From the NCBI RefSeq assembly GCF_009856365.1, contig NZ_WMEX01000004.1:248001-312000 (forward strand): a stretch of 64,000 nucleotides of DNA. The letters are read 5' to 3'. Below the pieces are notes generated by a model. It made no database searches. It was given only the letters and a program-made list of their open reading frames with translations, and was not told the origin of the DNA. This stretch comes from Vreelandella halophila (lineage in GTDB: Bacteria; Pseudomonadota; Gammaproteobacteria; Pseudomonadales; Oleiphilaceae). The first letter of the stretch is position 1, and each line of letters begins with the position of its first letter. Made by a program: the position numbers and the translations under genes. Below are positions 59,764 through 64,000 of the stretch, one piece after another.

Positions 59764-60849
59764 ATGACCATCAATACCGCTCTGCTGGTGGACGACTCCA
59801 AAGTCGCCCGCTTCGCCCTGAGCAAACTCCTTGAGAGCCGGAGCATGGACGTAAGCATGGCGGGCTCCGCCGAGGAGGCTCTGGATCTGCTGAACAGCGA
59901 ACAGCCACCGGACGTCATCTTCATGGACCACCTGATGCCGGGCATGAATGGCGTGGAGGCCACCAAGGCCATCAAGCGCAACCCGGCAACCGCCTCCATC
60001 CCGGTGGTCATGTGCACCTCAAAGAAATCGGATGATTTCATTCAGGAAGCGCAGGGATACGGAGTCTACAACATCCTCACCAAACCCCCGCAGGCGGACG
60101 GTCTCGACAGCATCCTCACGGCCCTGACCCAGGACCTGAACCAGGGGACCCTGCCCGAACCACCGGCCCCCGAGGATGTGGCCGAACCACCCGAGGATTC
60201 CGAGCCCCTTGAAACCGGGGCCAGCGTGCGGCTTGCGGACAGCCCCCAGAGCACGGGCACCGAGGGGGACACCGTTCCCCTGACCACGGAGCTGATCGAA
60301 CAGATCGCGCGTTCAGCGGTGAAGACCCACATCCACAACCGGCTGCATGAGCTGCTTTCCAGTCTCTTCGACGAACAGCACGACCATGTCCGCCGCCTGA
60401 TCGAGGACAGTGAACGCCGGCGGGAAGAGGCGATTGAAAAGCAGACCGCGGATTTCCGTGAACTGGTGGAAAACCGACTGGAGGCGCTGAAGAATGAAGT
60501 GGCCGCTGAAGTCACCCTCAACCTGGGCAATGAACTCAGTGAACTGCGCCGGGAGCTGCGGGAGCAGAACCAACAGGGACTGACGGAAAGCGACCTGAAC
60601 GCCCTCAAAGATCACCTGACAGCGACACAGACGGTGGATACGGAGTTCTGGCAGTCCCTGCAGTCGGAAGCGGTCCAGCAGGCCCATGACATCGCGCGGG
60701 ACACTTCCGAGGAGGTCGCCCAGCGTACCCTGGACCTCTACCGGCGCGAGCAGAAAACCACGGCAGCGCGGATCTACACCATGGCACTGGCCGTCAGCCT
60801 GGGTATCTTCAGTCTCGGCATTGCCTGGCTCGGCGGGCTTATAGGTTGA
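59764..60849 (+). CDS. response regulator with coiled coil and C-terminal membrane anchor
   Basis: This 361-residue protein has an N-terminal receiver domain (1-125) with acidic pocket D10/D11, phosphoacceptor D55 in F-M-D-H-L-M-P-G, Thr/Ser of M-C-T-S and K107 in T-K-P-P. A Pro/Glu-rich linker (about 128-180) leads to a long helical, coiled-coil region (about 180-335), then one transmembrane helix (about 338-358) at the extreme C terminus. No DNA-binding or enzymatic output domain is present. The ATG at 59764 has AGAGGAAG upstream. It starts 48 bp after the MORN gene. No histidine kinase is nearby. Confidence 0.85.
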   Translation: MTINTALLVDDSKVARFALSKLLESRSMDVSMAGSAEEALDLLNSEQPPDVIFMDHLMPGMNGVEATKAIKRNPATASIPVVMCTSKKSDDFIQEAQGYGVYNILTKPPQADGLDSILTALTQDLNQGTLPEPPAPEDVAEPPEDSEPLETGASVRLADSPQSTGTEGDTVPLTTELIEQIARSAVKTHIHNRLHELLSSLFDEQHDHVRRLIEDSERRREEAIEKQTADFRELVENRLEALKNEVAAEVTLNLGNELSELRRELREQNQQGLTESDLNALKDHLTATQTVDTEFWQSLQSEAVQQAHDIARDTSEEVAQRTLDLYRREQKTTAARIYTMALAVSLGIFSLGIAWLGGLIG

Positions 60850-60917
60850 GCCGCTGCCCGCCGCATGGCGTGATCTGCTACCATGCGGCCTTTTACAGCG
60901 CAGGCAGCCACCGGATC

Positions 60918-61769
60918 ATGAACCGTCTTTTCGTTGATAACCTGACCGTCATTGACTTTGCCTACCTGGACCGTCACCGCGGCCTGGTCGGCGAAAGCTG
61001 GATTGTGGACATTGAACTCGCCGGCGAGCTGAACGATGCCGGTATGGTGTTCGACTTCGGCCATGTCAAAAGCACCATCAAGGCGCACATTGACGACCAG
61101 GTGGATCACCGGCTGCTGATCCCCGCGGATTACCCCCAACTGCAATGGCTGGACCCGGAGTCCCCCGGGCATTTCCGCTGGCACCTGGAGGACGGTACCT
61201 GGATCGAGCACCGCTCGCCGGAACAGGCCGTTACCACCGTCCCCGGAGAAGCCGTTGAGCGCCAGGCCATAGCCACCCGGCTGTCAGAAAGCCTTCAGCG
61301 GGTCCTCCCGGACAATGTCCACGACGTACGCATCAATCTGCGCCTGGAGCAGATCGACGGTGCCTGGTACCACTACGCCCACGGGCTCAAAAAACACGAC
61401 GGCAACTGCCAGCGCATCGCCCACGGCCACCGCTCCCGCATCCAGATCCTGCGCAACGGTGAGCGGGCCCCGGACCTGGAGCACTACTGGGGCGGGCGCT
61501 GGCGTGATATCTACCTGGCAACAGCGGACGACCGGAGCGCAACCTTCGAGGACGCGGGCATCTCCTATCACCGGTTCAGCTACGAGTCGGACCAGGGCCA
61601 TTTCGAAATCACCCTGCCAGCGGCCCGTACGGAGATCATGGGGCCGGATACCACAGTGGAATGGATTGCCTGCTACCTGCGGGATGAAACCCGGAAGCTG
61701 GAACCGGAAAGCCGGATTGAGGTTTACGCCTTTGAAGGGGTGAACAAGGGAGCCATCGCGGAGGGCTGA
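60918..61769 (+). CDS. double-domain 6-pyruvoyltetrahydropterin/6-carboxytetrahydropterin synthase-like protein
   Basis: This 283-residue protein is about twice the length of QueD/PTPS. The C-terminal half keeps the core: H152/H155, H160, C164 and H169-G-H171 (pattern H-x4-H-x3-C-x4-H-G-H), and ends with the T-V-E-W-I and E-V-Y-A-F-E segments. The N-terminal half has the fold features G-M-V-F-D-F-G-H-V-K and V-D-H-R-L-L but has V-G-E where H-G-H would be expected. It may act as an intramolecular tandem with one functional site set. Pterin or queuosine role unproven. It ends before a strong two-way terminator. Confidence 0.78.
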   Translation: MNRLFVDNLTVIDFAYLDRHRGLVGESWIVDIELAGELNDAGMVFDFGHVKSTIKAHIDDQVDHRLLIPADYPQLQWLDPESPGHFRWHLEDGTWIEHRSPEQAVTTVPGEAVERQAIATRLSESLQRVLPDNVHDVRINLRLEQIDGAWYHYAHGLKKHDGNCQRIAHGHRSRIQILRNGERAPDLEHYWGGRWRDIYLATADDRSATFEDAGISYHRFSYESDQGHFEITLPAARTEIMGPDTTVEWIACYLRDETRKLEPESRIEVYAFEGVNKGAIAEG

Positions 61770-61785
61770 ACCGGAATCCGGACAT

Positions 61786-61814
61786 AAAAAAAGCCGGCCA
61801 AGTGGCCGGCTTTT
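61786..61814. terminator. bidirectional intrinsic terminator
   Basis: A perfect 12-bp inverted repeat (61789-61800 with 61803-61814, core GCCGGCCA/TGGCCGGC) is flanked by A runs on the left and T runs on the right. It serves the pterin-synthase-like gene rightward and tRNA-Glu leftward, whose 3' end is 8 nt away. Confidence 0.92.
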
Positions 61815-61821
61815 CTGTATC

Positions 61822-61897
61822 TGGCGTCCCGTAGGGGACTCGAACCCCTGTTACTGCCGTGAAAGGGCAGTGTCCTAGGCCTCTAGACGAACGGGAC
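61822..61897 (-). tRNA. tRNA-Glu (anticodon TTC)
   Basis: This is a 76-nt cloverleaf with encoded CCA, acceptor GTCCCGT/ACGGGAC, and anticodon loop CTTTCAC between CTGCC and GGCAG arms. It lies just downstream of tRNA-Ala, after gltX. Confidence 0.97.
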
Positions 61898-61905
61898 TGA
61901 AAAAG

Positions 61906-61981
61906 TGGTGGAGCCAGGGAGGCTCGAACTCCCGACCTCGGCGCTGCCAGCGCCGCGCTCTCCCAGCTGAGCTATGGCCCC
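61906..61981 (-). tRNA. tRNA-Ala (anticodon GGC)
   Basis: This is a 76-nt cloverleaf with encoded CCA, acceptor GGGGCCA/TGGCTCC with one G-U pair, and anticodon loop CTGGCAG between CGGCG and CGCCG arms. Confidence 0.97.
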
Positions 61982-62046
61982 ACTGCGTCCAACGGGTGCG
62001 TATATTAGTGGCGACCCAGGGGCGCGTCAACCCCTGATTGCCGCCT

Positions 62047-63534
62047 TTATTCGCCGGTCTCCAGTGCCGCGTATTCCTTCTCGACTTTCTTTGCCTGTTT
62101 CTTCGAAAAACCGCCCAGCACATTCAGCGCGTGGCGCAGGCGCGCCCGACTCACGTCCGGGCCCAGAAGCCCCATGGAGTCCACCACTGACCAGGAGTTG
62201 GGTGTCCCTGCCACAGCCACGAAAATCGGGAACATGAATTCCCCCAGCTTCAGACCCATGGCACCCGCAAGCGCCTTGAGATCGGCAAAGACCGTATCCC
62301 GGCTCCAGTGGCGTTCCGCCTCTAGCCGCCACAGGGCGAACTGGAGAATCCGCCGCACGGTCTCCTCCTCCAGTTTGCGGTGCTGGAAATCCTCGGGGCG
62401 CACATCCAGCATCCCGGAGAACATGAACGACGCCATCGGTGCAATATCCGAAAAGGTCTCAACACGGCTCTTGAGGTGCGGCACCAGTGGCGCCAGCTGG
62501 TCACGGCTGAACCACCAGTCCCCCACCCGGTCCATGAAGGCCTCGTCGGTCAGTGTCTCGCGGATCCACAGGCCGTTGAGCCAGCGCAGCTTGGCCTGGT
62601 CGAACACGGGCCCACCAAGCGAGACCCGATGGATATCGAATTCCGCCTGCATCTCATCAAGCGTGAACCGCTCCCGCTCATCCGGCATGGACCAGCCCAT
62701 GCGCCCCAGGAAGTTCAGCACCGCCTCAGGCATGAAACCGAGCCGCTCATACAGGTCGATGCTGGTGGGGTTCTTGCGCTTGCTGAGCTTGGTTCCGTCC
62801 TCATTGCGCAGCAGCGGCATGTGGCACAGCGTCGGCATGTCCCAGCCGAAGTAGTCATAGAGCAGCCTGTGCTTGGGCGCGGAGTTGATCCACTCCTCGC
62901 CCCGGATCACATGGGTAATGCCCATCCGGTGGTCGTCGACGACGTTCGCAAGGTGATACGTGGGCATGCCATCGGACTTGAGCAGGATCTGACAGTCGAT
63001 CTGGGTCCAGTCGATGGTGACCGTGCCCCGCAGCATGTCCTCAATCTCGCACACGCCCTCTTCCGGCACCTTCATCCGGATCACGTAGGGCTCACCGGCG
63101 TCCATACGACGCCTCACCTCATCCGCCGGCAGCTCCAGATCCCCCTTGATGCCCGGGTTGAGGCCCTGCTCCCGGCGGGCATCACGGATGGCATCCAGCT
63201 CCTCGGGACTGCGGAAGCAGTAGAACGCATGACCGCTCTCGACCAGCTGTTCGGCATAGGCACGATACTCGTCGCGCCGCTCGGACTGACGGTAGGGACC
63301 GTATTCGCCGCCCACATCCGGCCCCTCGTCCCATTCCAGCCCCAGCCAGCGCAGGGAATCCAGGATCGCCTGCTCGGATTCCGGGGTGCTTCTGGCCTGG
63401 TCGGTATCCTCAATCCTCAGGATGAACTGCCCGCCGTGCTGGCGTGCAAAACACTGGTTGAACAGCGCGATATAGGCCGTACCCACATGCGGGTCGCCGG
63501 TGGGCGAAGGGGCGATTCGGGTTCTGACGGTCAT
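62047..63534 (-). CDS. gltX: glutamyl-tRNA synthetase
   Basis: This 495-residue class I synthetase charges tRNA-Glu. The signature is [12 protein letters not shown] at about 8-19, and K-L-S-K-R-K near 245-250. The anticodon-binding C-terminal domain is complete. The cognate tRNA-Glu lies directly downstream with tRNA-Ala, an arrangement shared with Pseudomonas. It is divergent from znuA. Confidence 0.97.
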   Translation of the reverse strand: MTVRTRIAPSPTGDPHVGTAYIALFNQCFARQHGGQFILRIEDTDQARSTPESEQAILDSLRWLGLEWDEGPDVGGEYGPYRQSERRDEYRAYAEQLVESGHAFYCFRSPEELDAIRDARREQGLNPGIKGDLELPADEVRRRMDAGEPYVIRMKVPEEGVCEIEDMLRGTVTIDWTQIDCQILLKSDGMPTYHLANVVDDHRMGITHVIRGEEWINSAPKHRLLYDYFGWDMPTLCHMPLLRNEDGTKLSKRKNPTSIDLYERLGFMPEAVLNFLGRMGWSMPDERERFTLDEMQAEFDIHRVSLGGPVFDQAKLRWLNGLWIRETLTDEAFMDRVGDWWFSRDQLAPLVPHLKSRVETFSDIAPMASFMFSGMLDVRPEDFQHRKLEEETVRRILQFALWRLEAERHWSRDTVFADLKALAGAMGLKLGEFMFPIFVAVAGTPNSWSVVDSMGLLGPDVSRARLRHALNVLGGFSKKQAKKVEKEYAALETGE

Positions 63535-63678
63535 GTCGGTTCCTGGCTCCTCGAATAGGTCGGCATCGGCTCGATGAAAGCGCGTATTATAACGCCTCCA
63601 CCGGGCCGGGTCGTCCTTCCGTATCCTCCCCTATGGTCGATCCCGCCATGATTGGATAGAATAGCTCCTCCACCAACA

Positions 63679-63693
63679 TGTTATGTTATAACG
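63679..63693. promoter_or_regulatory. Zur-type operator at znuA
   Basis: TGTTATGTTATAACG matches the gammaproteobacterial Zur palindrome TGTTATA-N-TATAACA at 12 of 14 positions. It ends 4 bp before the znuA ATG. TATAAC within it (63687-63692) could serve as a -10 element, which would place the transcript start at or next to the start codon. Confidence 0.72.
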
Positions 63694-63697
63694 ATCT

Positions 63698-64000
63698 ATG
63701 ATAAGACGACGCCTGCTGTGCCTGTTGCTACTCCTTCTGGGCTTCACTTCGTCCCCGGCCTGGGCGGAACGCCCGCTCATTGTCACCAGCACCCACCCCC
63801 TGGCACTGATCGTCAAGGAAGTGGCTGGCGAGCAGGCGGATGTCCGGGCGCTGGTGCCCGCGGATGTCAGCCCCCATCACTACAGCATGCGGCCCTCCGA
63901 ACGCCGCAGCCTCGCGGAGGCGGACCGCATCTACTGGCTGGGGGCCGGGCTGGAACCCTACCTGCAGGGGACCATGAGTGACAGCACCCTGGTCGGCAAG
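63698..64000 (+). CDS. znuA: zinc ABC transporter periplasmic binding protein ZnuA, 3' truncated by window edge
   Basis: The first 101 residues are visible and the frame stays open to the right edge. A signal peptide starts M-I-R-R-R-L and ends near A-W-A (residue 23). The mature part has V-T-S-T-H-P-L-A (H33) and S-P-H-H-Y-S-M-R-P-S (H60/H61), the zinc-binding histidine positions of cluster A-I binding proteins. Zinc rather than manganese is supported by the Zur-type site just upstream. No Shine-Dalgarno is visible. Confidence 0.88.
   Translation, partial: MIRRRLLCLLLLLLGFTSSPAWAERPLIVTSTHPLALIVKEVAGEQADVRALVPADVSPHHYSMRPSERRSLAEADRIYWLGAGLEPYLQGTMSDSTLVGK

Overview
This window looks like chromosomal core DNA from a GC-rich, free-living gammaproteobacterium of the Pseudomonas/Marinobacter/Halomonas grade. 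Evidence: full gammaproteobacterial housekeeping blocks (tRNA Pro-Arg-His-Leu, tig-clpP-clpX-lon-hupB-ppiD; rluC-HAD-sppA-yceD-rpmF-plsX-fabD-fabG-acpP; rraA-hydrolase-ppsA/ppsR; gltX with tRNA-Ala and tRNA-Glu), a Gram-negative envelope (LpxH, FadL-like porin, lipoprotein), cbb3-oxidase assembly genes and an FNR/Anr-type site. The order resembles the Pseudomonas chromosome as I remember it; the genus is not settled. No rRNA, insertion sequence, prophage or CRISPR array was seen.

Layout. 1-2.4 kb: the end of a cbb3 oxidase assembly cluster (ccoI, ccoS, TauE/SafE-like protein), then hemN behind a well-formed FNR/Anr box. 3.9-6.6 kb: ttcA, a DnaJ-related protein and a secreted polysaccharide deacetylase. 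6.6-11.1 kb: a four-gene leftward cluster (C39 peptidase, FapF-like outer-membrane barrel, FadL-like porin, MalM-like lipoprotein). It is the best candidate here for an undescribed envelope or export system. 11.3-20.4 kb: the protein-folding and proteolysis block ppiD, tRNA-Asp, hupB, lon (with a heat-shock-type promoter), clpX, clpP, tig and four tRNAs.

20.5-29 kb: folD, a 190-nt nested palindromic element, malate synthase G, cysS, glnS, ppiB, lpxH, miaE. 29-34 kb: proline use (putA, putP). 34-43 kb: tmk, mltG and pabC, then the fatty-acid/phospholipid block from acpP back to plsX, rpmF, yceD, sppA, a HAD phosphatase and rluC. The usual neighbours fabH, fabF, maf and holB are absent. 43.2-47.5 kb: rne behind a roughly 570-nt leader, then a YecA-family gene.

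47.5-57.7 kb: PHP phosphoesterase, YciI, SH3/coiled-coil membrane protein, PilZ protein, rraA, an alpha/beta hydrolase-like protein lacking the nucleophilic serine, ppsA/ppsR and a PreP-like M16 peptidase. 57.8-61.8 kb: a likely rightward operon of a small membrane protein, a PEGA/MORN-repeat protein, a response regulator with a coiled coil and C-terminal membrane anchor, and a double-domain pterin-synthase-like protein. 61.8-64 kb: tRNA-Glu, tRNA-Ala, gltX, and the start of znuA with a Zur-type box next to its start codon.

The gene arrangement is compact. Same-strand neighbours often overlap by 1-4 bp. Most convergent pairs have 0-12 bp between stop codons, and two pairs meet exactly in TGATCA.
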